Source: Fragum whitleyi (taxonomy: Eukaryota > Mollusca > Bivalvia > Cardiida > Cardiidae). From it: 64,000 nucleotides of DNA. Positions 23,698 to 36,100 of this stretch are shown here, piece by piece (the stretch's first letter is position 1; every line of letters begins with the position of its first letter). Both the position numbers and the translations under genes were made by a program. The stretch covers positions 70,732,948 to 70,796,947 of the forward strand of contig OX411543.1 in assembly GCA_948146395.1 (NCBI GenBank), written 5' to 3'. The notes below the pieces were generated by a model that saw only the letters and a program-made list of their open reading frames with translations, was not told the origin of the DNA and did no database searches.

Positions 23698-24055
23698 ATG
23701 TTTCCATTCAATTCTTTAAAGTCATGTCCATGGTTTAGAAGTGTGTCAGCCTCTTTACCAAAAAGTCCTGAGTTACACTTTTATTCCTTGAAGTTGCTAT
23801 TGATTGTGAACCTTTCATTGACCTACACATTGGGTGCAAGTACTGGTGAAGTTTCAACAAGCAGAATCAAAAGGGACTTATCTAAGTTGTAAGAACTTGT
23901 TTTCCAATCAAAGTAAAAAGATAAGATTAAACCTATTCTGTAAGAATTTCCGAACAGTAATTGTAAAAAGATAAGTGTCTGAAACCTGAGGGCAATCATA
24001 GTGATAAATTCATAAAGTAACCTTTTCTCTTTTCTTTCCAAAGAGCAAGTTATAC

Positions 24056-24161
24056 ATGATGATCTTCCTGTTGGTTGGATTTGCTACTTTGACTGTAGTG
24101 TCTGATGCTGCTGAAATAAAAGTAGATCCAAAAGGTTATGTGATGTATTGTCCATGTATGG
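24056..24161 (+). CDS. POFUT1: POFUT1 coding exon 1
   Basis: Encodes the signal peptide ([20 protein letters not shown]) and [13 protein letters not shown]. It ends one base into the Gly codon, before GTAAGT. Two adjacent ATG codons start the frame. The first is chosen. Confidence 0.92.
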
Positions 24162-27100
24162 GTAAGTGCTTAATACTTTTGATATAAAAGTAGATCCAAA
24201 AGGTTATGTGATGTATTGTCCATGTATGGGTAAGTGGTTAAGACTTGTAATATAAAAATAGATCCAAAAGGTTATGTGATGTATTGTCCATGTATGGGTA
24301 AGTGGTTAAGACTTTTGATATAAAAGTAGATCCAAAAGGTTATGTGATGTATTGTCCATGTATGGGTAAGTGGTTAAGACTTCTGATATAAAAGAAGATC
24401 CAAAAGGTTATGTGATGTGTTGTCCATGTATGGGTAAGTGGTTAAGACTTTTGATATAAAAGTAGATCCAAAAGGTTATGTGATGTATTATCCATGTATG
24501 GGTAAGTGGTTAAGACTTTTGATATAAAAGTAGATCCAAAAGGTTATGTGATGTATTGTCCATGTATGGGTAAGTGGTTTTGACTATTGAAATAAAAAAA
24601 AGTTGATCCCAAAGGTTATGTGACAAATTGTCCATTCATGGGTAAGTTTTTTTTACTTTTGATATGAAAACGCAGTACTTAAAAGAAAGAGGGATAAAGT
24701 GGACCGTAGATTTAAAAGAAAATTTGCAGTTGGGCTGGCTGCCCTGATAGCTCAGTGGTAAGCGTGATTGAATCATAACCTGGTGATTGTGAGTTTGAGA
24801 TTAGCTTGCAGTTGGGTGTGCCATTTTGTAACTGTCTCAGTCTACCCAGCTGTAAATGGGTAGTAGTGGTGAAAGCCTACACAAAACAGAGGACCCACTG
24901 TCTTTCTTCTCACTATTAACCCTTGTCATGATGAACCTGGAATGTTTCTGCTTTGACAGGAGTTATAGACAAAGATCAGCCTGCACATATGTGCAGTCTG
25001 ATCTTAGTTCATACCAACTGAATTTCATTTTTAAACGGGAAAGGTGTAAAACAATGAATTTCCGAAATTAATACTCACTCACATTTGGTAACTTCCAGTG
25101 CTTTTTGCACTTTGTTTTTACATTTATCTGGCAAAGATTTTTATCCAGCATGACAAGGGTGTAAGGGCCATTTAGAGGTGATTACTCAAATATTGCCATT
25201 GTCACATGTATGTAAATCTATATATTTTGACGAAGAACGATTTCATTCAAGTCATATGAATAAAACTTATGTTATGTTACGTTATAACTGTTTCAGTTAT
25301 ACCAGCGCCCGTGGTTATAAAACTTTTCTCAGGCTCAACTGAGAATTTTCTCAAATTTTAAATTTAAATATATTAATGAAAATGAAAGATAATATGGTAA
25401 ATAAGTTGTTATTTATTATCTTTTATATTGATACATTAAAATGAGTATTGAATCAGAATTACAGATTTAATCTCGAATTGAAATTTGAGAAAATTTTGAA
25501 TTGAGAATGACAAAAGTTTTATAACCTTGAGCCCTGGTCTCAAAAAACTAATTGAACTATATGAACTAGCACATTGGACCCAAAATCATGGGGTCTCAGT
25601 TATGGTCCCTGGCACACACAATCATTCTGACTTTTGTCCATTGCCATTGGATTATCATTAACCAAACTGAGATATTCAGCTAGTTGCTAGAAAAAGATAT
25701 TGTGGTGGAACTTCTTTGAGAAATATCAGCGATTCATGATAAGGTGCTCAAACCTCTGTGATATGACTGATTGATTGATTGGTTGATTGATTGGGGTTCT
25801 ACGCCACTCTCAACATTATTTCAGGTATATTGTGGCAGCTGGAGCACCTAACAATGGATTTCTGATATTTCTCTCACCAGTACTACCACCAAATCCTTTC
25901 CTAGCCTCCAGCTGCTATCACACATAGGTCTACGATTATCAACTCATTGGTGAGAGACAAATTGTTGGAAAGAATGAGTGCCGCCGTCGGGGGATATGAC
26001 TGAAGTACTGTTAAAAGTGGAATTAAACAGACTTCTAAAAGCTGAATCAATGCATTAATACAATCTACATGAAATGTGAAGTATTGAATATAGATGATCA
26101 TATTCTTTGTAATTGATTCAAAATTGGGTCTTGCATGATATCTAATGTTTGCATATTTTGGGGGATTTTTTTTAACTGTTGTAGCTTTTACGAGGGCAGC
26201 ACTTATCCTTTCCGACTATTTGTCTCTCAACAATGGATTGATAATCACAGACCTTTGTCAGATAGTAGCTGGAGGCTAGGAAAGTATGTAATGATAGTAC
26301 TGGTGAGAGAAATACCTAGAATCTATTGTTAGATGCTCCAGCCTCTGTGATAAAACCAAAAGATAATTAGAAGCAGCGTAAAACCCCATTCAAACAAACA
26401 ACTTATTCTAGCTTTTGAAATACAGCAGTCATTTCAGGGGTCTTAACTTCTTTATGAACAGGTCAAAACACTAACATTATCTAGGGACAGCATTTGAGAA
26501 AAGAGAGAAATGCATGTATCAAGCTATTCATTTCCCACAAAGTTTTCTGTCCCAGTATTAATGTAAATTTTGAAACTTTTAATAATTACCCAAAGAAAAA
26601 TTTAGAGTTCTGAGGAAAGATACATGTTTTTAGCTCATCTATTCTTAAAATAGGAAGGGTACTGCGGACACCTGGGCGTTGGTGTAATGCTAAAGTTTTT
26701 ACATGAAAGTGTTTAAAATCTCTATTGCAACTATAGCAATTGCTTTTAAACTTTTCACATGCTTCTGTGACCGTAATATCAGCCTTTAGACAAAGATTCA
26801 TTACTCTGATATTGAATTTAGTGGAATTTAAAACCCTTTTCAGACTTAGAAATTCCTGGTTCAGTTTTTGCGTGCAAATGTTGTATATCAGTTATATCTC
26901 TATTTCTACTTGGGGTATGGACAAAAGCCCACTTGGTCAAAAGCCCACTGGGACAAAACCCCAGCGGACAAAAGCCCACTGGACAAAAGCCCACCCAACA
27001 TAGGACAAAAGCCCACTCAATATATAAATTATACATACGAATAACTCTTATCTTAATAATTTTGAAAATACATTTTCTATTGTTTCTAATTTATTTATGT

Positions 27101-30100
27101 TGTATTTAACAGAATTTTATTTATATTTTGTCTATTGTTTTCTTCCTTAATCACTTTTATTTAGCAAATTCCAAAATGAACATGAACAAAAAGCCCATCA
27201 AAGTATACTTATAAATTGAATAATTGTAAAAAAAAAGTTATAATGTATTGATTCATTTTTTTTTTCAATCTTCCAATTTATCAATCATTTAACTTCATTT
27301 AGAATAGTGTCTCAACATTGTATAGATAATATGGGGTTTCACCTCTAAAATTTTGGTAGTGGGCTTTTGTTTGTTCACCATATGAAAGATGATCAAATGC
27401 CTTTGCAAATTTAGTAAAATGTTTTGTTTAAACTCTTTCTGTGATTTATTGATTATATGGCATGATGTATCCTTAAAGAAAACTTTTTAGCTATCTGTTT
27501 AAGTGTATTTTGGGAGACAAAAGTATGAAACACCTATATGACATCTACTCCTCTTCAACACTATATGACACCATACCTTGTATATTATGGGGTACAGGCA
27601 AAACCCCACCAGGACAAAACCCCACCAGACAAAACCCCATCAGACAAAACCCCACCAGGACAAAACCCCACCACTATATCTGTCAAGTAGGACAAAACCC
27701 CACCACTATTTTATATGAATAAAGTTATTGGAATCTATATTGATTTTATTGTACTTTTATACATTTAATGAAAATAATAATTTAGTTGTTAATGATTTCA
27801 TTAAAATAATTTAAATTGTATGATTTTTTCAGATTTTGACTCCTTCTTTACTTTGTTGAAACAGTGTTGGTGAAAAATTCCAGTTACAAACTTAAAGTTA
27901 TTTCCTTTAACCCTTTCCTGTTTTTCAAAAATTTGGACCTGTCCAAACTCAAAGGTTTTGCAGACGAAAATTTAAAGTGGATTTAATTTGAAAAATAACC
28001 ATTCAGTGGGTAGAAAATAGTGTGGAAAAAGAAGAAATTCCTTGTCAGGAGCAATTTCTTCTTTTTTCACAATATTTTCTCAATTATAAAATCACATGCA
28101 CGTAAAAAGCAGGGATTAAACAGCAAAGGGTTAAACCTTTAGTTAGCTCACCTGAGCACGAAGTGCTCATGTGAGCTATTGTGATCACCTTTCATCCGGC
28201 GTCCGTCCGTCGGTCGTCGTCCGGCGTCCGGCGTCCGTCAACAATTTCTTTAAACGACATCTCCTCCTAAACTACTAGGCCGATTAACACCAAATTTTAC
28301 AGAAATGTTGCTTAGGTTGTCCCCTTCAAAAATAGCTAAAAGAATTGAAATCCATGAAAAAACTCTGGTTGCTATGGCAACAAATGTGAAATTTTTAGAA
28401 AATCTTTAAAATTCTTCTTCTTCTCAACCAGTAGTCCTACAGACTTAAAACTTGGCATGGATGATCACATCATAAACCTTTATGAAAATAGCTAAAATCA
28501 TATCTGTTGGGCCACCAGGTGCGGAGCACCAGGGGGGAGGGGGTAGTACTTTGGGTAAATTTTGTAATCTTTAAGCTTCTTCTTCTTCAGAACTAGGAGC
28601 TCTACAGACTTGAAAATTGGCATGGATGATCAGCACATAGACCTTAATTAAAATAGCTAAAATCATATCTGTTGGACTGCCAGGTGCGGAGCACCAGGGG
28701 GGAGGGGGGAGTACTTTTGTGAAAATTTTGTAATCTTTAACCTTCTTCTTCTTCTGAACCAGGAGCCTGACAGATTTGAATATTGGCATGGATGATCAGC
28801 ATATGGACCTTTATATAAATAGCTAAAATCATGACTGTAGATTCACCAGGTGCGGAGCACCAGGGGGGAGAGGGTAGTACTTTTGTGAAAATTTTGTAAT
28901 CTTTAACCTTCTTCTTCTTCTGAACCACAAGCCCTACAGATTTGAAAATTGGCATGGAGGATCAGCTCATAGACCTTAATAAAAATAGCTAAAATTATGA
29001 CTGTAATGCCACCAGGTGCGGAGCACCAGGGGGGAGGGGGTAGTACTTTTGTGAAAATTTTGCTACTTTAACCTTCATCGTCTAAAGAACCAGGAGCACT
29101 ACAGACTTGAAAATTGGCATGGATGATCAGCTCATAAACCTTAATAAAATTTGCTAAAATCATATCTGTTGGGCTGCCAGGTACGGAGCACCAGGGGGGA
29201 GGGGGTAGTACTTTTGTGAAAATTTTGTAATCTTTTACCTTCTTCTTCTTCTGAACCAGGAGCCTGACAGATTTGAATATTGGCATGGATGATCAGCATA
29301 TGGACCTTTATATAAATAGCTAAAATCATGACTGTAGATTCATCAGGTGCGGAGCACCAGGGGGGAGGGGGTAGTACTTTTGTGAAAATTTTGTAATCTT
29401 TAACCTTCTTCTTCTTCTGAACCACAAGCCCTACAGACTTGAAAATTGGCATGGAGGATCAGCTCATAGACCTTAATAAAAATAGCTAAAATTATGACTG
29501 TAATGCCACCAGGTGCGGAGCACCAGGGGGGAGGGGGTAGTACTTTTGTGAAAATTTCGCTACTTTAACTTTCATCTTCTAAAGAACCAGGAGCACTACA
29601 GACTTGAAAATAGGCATGGATGATCAGCTCATAGACCTTAATAAAATTTGCTAAAATCATATCTGTTGGGCTGCCAGGTACGGAGCACCAGGGGGGAGGG
29701 GGTAGTACTTTTGTGAAAATTTTGTAATCTTTAACCTTCTTCTTCTTCTGAACCAGGAGCCCTACAAACTTCAATATTGGCATGGATGATAAGCATATGG
29801 ATCTAAAATAAAGTAGCTAAAATCATGAATGTAGGGCCACCATATGTGGAGCATTAGGGGGGAGGGGGTAGTACTTTGGATCAATTTTGAAATCTTTAAC
29901 CTTATTCTTTTCCTGGATCAGGAACCCTACAGACTTGAAAATTGTCATGGGTGATCAATATATTGACATTAATAAAAATAGCTTAAATCATGACTGTAAT
30001 GCCACCAGGTGCTGAGTGTCTTGGGGAGGGGGTAGTACTTTGGATCATTTTTGAAATCTTTAAACTTCTTTTAATGAACCAGGAGTCCTACAGACTTGAA

Positions 30101-33100
30101 AATTGATATGGATGATCAGCATATGGACATTAATTGAATTAGCTAAAATCATGACTGTAGATTCACCAGGTGCAGAGCATCTTGGGGGAGGGGGGGAGTG
30201 CTTTGTTGAGAATTTTGAATCCCTACAGCCTATATATTTGACATGGATTGATCAACTCATTAAAGAAAACTTTAAAAGTCTCAGACTCAGCCTGTATATC
30301 TGGCATAGATTAGCTGATCACAGACCTTTTATGAAAATATCTTAAATAAATAATGACCAGGGGAGGAGCAGAGGAGGGGGGAAGGATTATTTCAAATGTT
30401 ATCTAATTGAATAATAGAAAATCTCTTTTTCTGTGGTTGCATGGACATACCTAGGTAATGAAGCTTTTTTCTCAGGTGAGCGACCCAGGGCCAACGGCCC
30501 TCTTGTTTCAGTTGTTTTGATATTTGTCCAAGATAAGCATTGCCCACAGAGGGTAAATCTTCAGGTACCCAGTTCAATACCCCATGGCAGGAACCATCAT
30601 TTCCGACTATTTGCCTCCCACCAATAGGATGATAATGCTAATCATGTGGGGTAGTAGCTTTAGGCTTGAAAAGGATGTAATGGTAGTTCTGGTGTGAGGA
30701 ATATAATTAATCCATTGTTAGGTGCTGACAAGCCACTTCAATATGTCTGTAAAAATGCTAAAATCAGTGTAAAATCTCTTTCAATCAAAGATGCAAAGTA
30801 GATAAAGGATATATTATTCTTTGCTTTATTAAAACATTATATTTATAAGGTGCATTTTAATTGTCCCTTGCAATACTCCTTAAAGTGTGATTATTTGGTA
30901 AAGGAATCACAGAAATTATATTTAGATAACACAAACACTTTCAACTCTTGCACTATAATATATATTGGTGGGGTTTTGTCCCGGTGGGGTTTTGTCCTGA
31001 TGGGGTTTTGTCCTGGTGGGGTTTTGTCTGGTGGGGTTTTGTCCCGGTGGGGTTTTGTCCTCGTGGGGTTTTGTCCTACACTCGTATATTATGACTTGTC
31101 AAATTCAAATTGTAGACAGAATGGAAACACGATATAATTAGGTGTCAATCACACTTAGATACAAAGAGAATAAGTAGTTACATTTGCAGGAGTAACTAAA
31201 TGAAATTTTGTAATTGTAAATAAAAGTTTTTTGTTTGTTTTTTTAAAAAAATTATAATTATACTACACAAAATATATATTTAGTGGGCTTTTGTCCTATA
31301 GGGGGTGGGGTTATGTCCCAGTGGGCTTTTGTCCGCTGGGTTTTTGTCCCAGTGGGCTTTTGACCTAGTGGGCTTTTGTCCTACACTCTTCTACTTAAGC
31401 GATTGCTTGGAAACTTTGCACCTGCTTCTGTGACCATAATATCAGCCTCTAGATAAAGATTTATTACTCTGATATTGAACTTATTGGATTTTTAACCCTT
31501 TCCAGGAATTTTAACCCTTTCCGGATTTTGAAATTCCTTGTAAAGTTTTGACATGCAAATGTTGTATATCAGTTATATTTTTATTATGCCCCCGTATCGA
31601 GAGATCGGGGGCATATTGTTTTACTCATGTCCATCTGTCTGTCTGTCTATCCGTCTGTCGGAATGTCCATCCGTCTGTCTGTCCGTCCGTCCGTCCGTCC
31701 GTCCGTCTGTCTGTCCGAAAACTTAACCCGAAAACTTAACCTTGCCAATATCTTCAAGCCTATTCAAGATACAAAGCTAATATTTGGCATGATGATAGAT
31801 CTCAATGATCCACATCTGCTTGTACCAAAGTCAAGGTCATTTGACAAGGTCAAGGTCATCTGTCAAGATCAAACTTTGAAAAAACTTAACCCGAAAACTT
31901 AACCTTGCCAATATCTTCAAGCCTATTCAAGATACAAAGCTTATATTTGGCATGATGATAGATCTCAATGATCTGCATCCGCTGGTACCAAAGTCAAGGT
32001 CATGTGACAAGGTCAAGGTCATATGTCAAGGTCAAACTTTGAAAAAACTTAACCCGAAAATTTAACCTTGCCAATATCTTCAAGCCTATTCAAGATACAA
32101 AGCTAATATTTGGCGTGATGATAGATCTCAATGATCTGCATTTGCCGGTACCAAAGTCAAGGTCATGTGACAAGGTCAAGGTCATCTGTCAAGGTCAAAC
32201 TTTGAAAAAAATGCTGTTATGGGGGCATTCGTGTTTCACAAACACATCTTGTTTCTAATTAAGCTTATGCTTTGAAACCTAGCACATACTTCTGTGACCA
32301 TAATATCAGCTCTAGACAAAGATTCAATACTCTGATATTGAATTTGATGGAAATTTTTCAATGTTGATAGTGATTTGCTATTACTATCCAGCACATGGAA
32401 TAGTCAAGCTTGGCTGTCCTCCGACAGCTCTTGTTATTAACCCATGTCATGCTGATCCCCGGAACCTTCCTGCTTTAGCAGGAGGTATAGACAAAGATCA
32501 GCCTGCACATTTGTGCAGCCTGATCTTAATCCATACCACCTGGTTTTCCTCTTTAAAGCAGGAGAGTTTAGTTTTTATATTTTCTTAACCCATGTCTTGC
32601 TGAATTAAAATACTCTTCCAGAATTTCACTCATATCAAAGTACTAAAAGCCCTAGAATCCAAGGGTGTAGACAATATTCCTTTTTGAAGATTTAACTTGA
32701 TAAAACTCTGCCTTGAAAGGGGACAAACAGGTGGTGTAGACTAAGATCAGACTGCACATAGTTGCAGGCTGATCTTTGTCTATTCCTCCTGTCAAAACAG
32801 GAATATTCCAGGTTCACCGTGACAAGGGTTAATAAATGCTGACTCACAATTAGTGCATCAAGTTTCTTCAGCACTCAAGGTCCTGGGTTCGATCCCTGAT
32901 GGCAGCTCTCATTCTTTCTGACGATTTGTCTCTCACAAATGGGTCGATGAATCGCAGACCTATGTGGGATAGCAGTAGGGGGCAAGGAGAGTATGTGATG
33001 GGTGTACTGGTGTGAGAAAGATCAGGAGGTGTTAGGTGCTCCAGCCGCCGCGATATAGCTTGAAGATTGTTGAAGGCGGTGTAAAACCCCATTCAAACAA

Positions 33101-36100
33101 ACAAATTCTTCAGCACTTTGGTTTTGATGTACATGTAATTTAGCAAGGGTTTTTCTTCAGCAAGACAAAGGTAAAGATGCATCACATATAACTTGAGAGC
33201 TCAATGAATTTGACCCTGAAAGTAATTTTGAAGGTCAAAACATGACATTCCAAGGCTTTTGAGGGTGCCAAACCTAGTTTAAGTTACAGATACAGGGATC
33301 GACACTAAAACCAGTCCCTAGGCCGGAGATCTGTGAATTTCAGAAAGGACTGGTAGAAGATGCCATGTTGCAGGTCCTTCAGGCTTGTTGTAAATGGTCA
33401 TATTACATTTCCTTCAGACAAGTTTGGAAAAATAGTTGCCTTTTCAATAATAGCCTTGTTCTATACTCTATGGAAAACATTATGGAAAAAGAAGAAATTG
33501 CCTATCACCAGCAATTTCTTCTTCCAGCAATTTCTTCTTTTCCCACACTTTTTAGCTCACCTGAGCATGAAGTGCCCAAGGTGAGCTTTAGTGGTTAGGT
33601 GGATGTCCGTCGTCTGTCGTCCGTCGTGCGTCGTCCGTCGTCAACATTTGCCTTGTATGCACTCTAGAGGCCACATTTTTTGCCCAATCAACCTGAATTT
33701 TGGTCAGAATGATTGTCTTGATCAAATCTCAGACGAGTTTGAAATTGGGTCAACTGAGGTCAAAAACTAGGCCACAGGGTCAAATCATAGTAAAACCTTG
33801 AATGCACTCTAGAGGCTACACTTTTTGCCCAATCAACCTGAATTTTGGTCAGAATTATTGTCTTGATAAAATCTCTGACGACTTTCAAATTGGGTCAACT
33901 GTGGTCAAAAACTAGGTCACAGGGTCAAATCTTAGAAAAACCTTGTATGCACTCTAGAGGCCACAATTTTTGCCCAATCATTCTGAATTTTGGTCAGAAT
34001 GATTGTCTTGATAAAATCTCAGACGAATTTCAAATTGGGTCAACTGGGGTCAAAAACTAGGTCAAAGGGTCAAATCATAGAAAACACTTGTATTCAGGCC
34101 ACATTTTTTGCCCAATCATTCTGAATTTTGGTCAGAATGAATGTCTTGATGAAATCTCAGACGAGTTTGAAATAGGGTCAACTGGGGTCAAAAACTAGGT
34201 CACAGGTTCAAATCATAGAAAAACCATGTATGCACTCTAGAGGCCACATTTTTTGCCCAATCAACCTGAATTTTGGTCAGAATGATTGTCTTGGTGAAAT
34301 CTCAGAGGAGTTCGAAATTGGGTCAGAAAGGGTCAAAAACTAGGTCACAGGGTCAAATCTTAGAAAAACCGTGTATGCACTATAGAGGCCACATTTTTTG
34401 CCCAATCAACCTGAAATTTGGTAAGAATGAATGTCTTGATGAAATCTTGGACGAGTTCAAAATTGGGTCAACTGGGGTCAAAAACTAGGTCACAGGGTCA
34501 AATCAAAGAAAAACCTTGAATGCACTCCAGAGGCTACACTTTTTGCCCAATCAACCTGAATTTTGGTCAGAATGATGGTCTTGGTAAAATCATGAACGTG
34601 TTTCAAATTGGGTCAACTGGGGTCAAAAACTAGGTCAAAGGGTCAAATCATAGAAAAACCTTGTATGCACTCTAGAGGCCACATTTTTTGCCCAATCAAC
34701 CTGAATTTTGGTCAGAATGATTGTCTTGATAAAATCTCAGACGAGTTTGAAATTGGGTCAACTTGGGTCAAAAGCTAGGTCACAGGGTCAAATCTTAGAA
34801 AAACCTTGTATGCACTCTAGAGGCCACATTTTTTGCCTGATCAACCCTAATTTTGGTTAGAATGATTGTCTTGATGTAATCTGGAACGTGTTTGAAATTG
34901 GGTCAACTGTGGTAAAAAACAAGGTCACATGGTCATATCATAGAAAAACCTTGTATGCACTCTAGAGGCAACATTTTTTGTATAATCAACCTGAAATTTG
35001 GTCAGAATGAATGTCTCGATGAAATCTCGGATGATTTTGAAATTGGGTCAACTAGGGTCAAAAACTAGGTCACATATTCAAATCTAAGAAAAACCTTGTA
35101 TGCACTCTAGAGGCCACAATTTTTGCTGGATCAACCTGAAATTTGATCAGAATGATTGTCTTGATGAAATCTCTGACAAGCTCAAAATTGGGTCAATTGG
35201 GGTCAAAAACTAGGTCACAGGGTCAAATCTTAGAAAAACCTTGTATGCACTCTAGAGGCCACATTTTTAGTTCAATCAACATGAAATTTCGTCAGAATGA
35301 TTGAATTGATGCAATTTTTGATGAGTATGAGAATGGGTCAACTGGGCTCAAATACTAGGTCATGGAGTCAAATAATGGAAAATCCTTGTAAGTCAATTGT
35401 AGGTCAACCTGAAAATTGTAAAAAAAGTATTATCAAGTTGTACAGAGGCAGAAGAATATTGAAAAAATTAGACAGTTCATTCAGGTGAGCGATTAAGGGC
35501 CACTATGGCCCTCTTGTTTTCTTAAAATTTACTCTGTAGCTTTCATGGAGACCTGTTACTATCATGGAGGACCTATAAAAATTAGATATATTGCTTCAGA
35601 CTGATGTCAGAAAGTAGCTAGTGTCAATCCTTGCAGACACTAGCCCTGTTGTATTTTGATCGTGAGTTTTAGGTAGCTGTTTGTAAAATGGAACACGACA
35701 GAAAAAAAACTAGATAGGAAATCCAAAGTATGGAAAAACTTGTTTTACCACCTAATGTTGTTAGCTAAACTTATATCTGGTCAGAAGTTAAAATTTCGTG
35801 CAACTAAAAATATACGCTGAACAGTAAATTGTGATATCAATATTTCTCTTGTAATTACGTAAATTACTAATTAAAATACCAATGCATTAATTTGATAATA
35901 TTATCATGTTATTAAGAACAAGGGATCATATTTTTATTAGTCAAATAAAGCTTGAATTTTCATTTTTTCCGACAGAATTTTTTTAGCAGTATGACCAATT
36001 GTCAGACAGGATTTCAGATATTTTTTTCAGCAAGTCTGCATTGGCAGAGTTTATAAAAGTATTTTTGGCTTGTAATTGGGTAGTTGTAGGTACAAGTCCC

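Larger units (their letters stand above)
27589..31083. mobile_element. Element B: DNA transposon with GGACAAAACCCCAC minisatellite ends, nested in A
   Basis: The left end has about seven ACAAAACCCCACC units (27600-27705) and the right end the inverted set (30965-31083). Flanked by GTATATTAT on both sides (27580-27588 and 31084-31092). Its outermost right bases read GAGTGTAGGACAAAA on the minus strand, identical to element A, so A and B are sister families differing mainly in CCCAC/GCCCAC units. Inside lie a family P MITE, a 2.4-kb minisatellite element and a SINE. Confidence 0.7.
26912..31388. mobile_element. Element A: DNA transposon with GGACAAAAGCCCAC minisatellite ends
   Basis: The left end has about seven GGACAAAAGCCCAC-like units (26920-27020) and the right end the same in inverted orientation (31270-31388). 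It is flanked by 8-bp duplications TTCTACTT (26904-26911 and 31389-31396). The interior is AT-rich and non-coding and has itself received element B (27589-31083). Without B the element is about 1 kb. The 8-bp duplication is compatible with hAT-like transposases, but no transposase is present, so the superfamily is inference. Confidence 0.7.
32437..33175 (+). mobile_element. MITE family M, copy 3, split by two later insertions
   Basis: The 5' part 32437-32588 (TTAA CCCATGTCATGCTGA...) and the 3' parts (32833-32875 and 33118-33175, ending CAGCAAGACAAAGG) together match the copy at 23451. They are separated by a minus-oriented family M copy at 32585-32832 and a SINE at 32876-33105. Confidence 0.65.

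Noticed and set aside
24121..24664. Regular ~68-bp repeats resembling a CRISPR array
   Set aside because: Units are contiguous with no variable spacers, derive from the POFUT1 exon end, and lie in a eukaryotic gene.
26818..27036. ORF with repeated [14 protein letters not shown]
   Set aside because: Translation of the GGACAAAAGCCCAC terminal repeats of element A.
28571..29783. Several similar minus-strand ORFs of 72-103 codons ([16 protein letters not shown] type)
   Set aside because: They follow the ~165-bp tandem repeat (period divisible by three) and sit in a mobile-element core with no start or splice context.
31548..31902. ORFs with [11 protein letters not shown] repeats
   Set aside because: Translation of the TCCG/TCTG simple repeat at the 5' end of a mobile element.
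33845..34488. Repeated ORFs [10 protein letters not shown].. and [10 protein letters not shown]..
   Set aside because: Products of the ~147-bp tandem array at 33655-35400.
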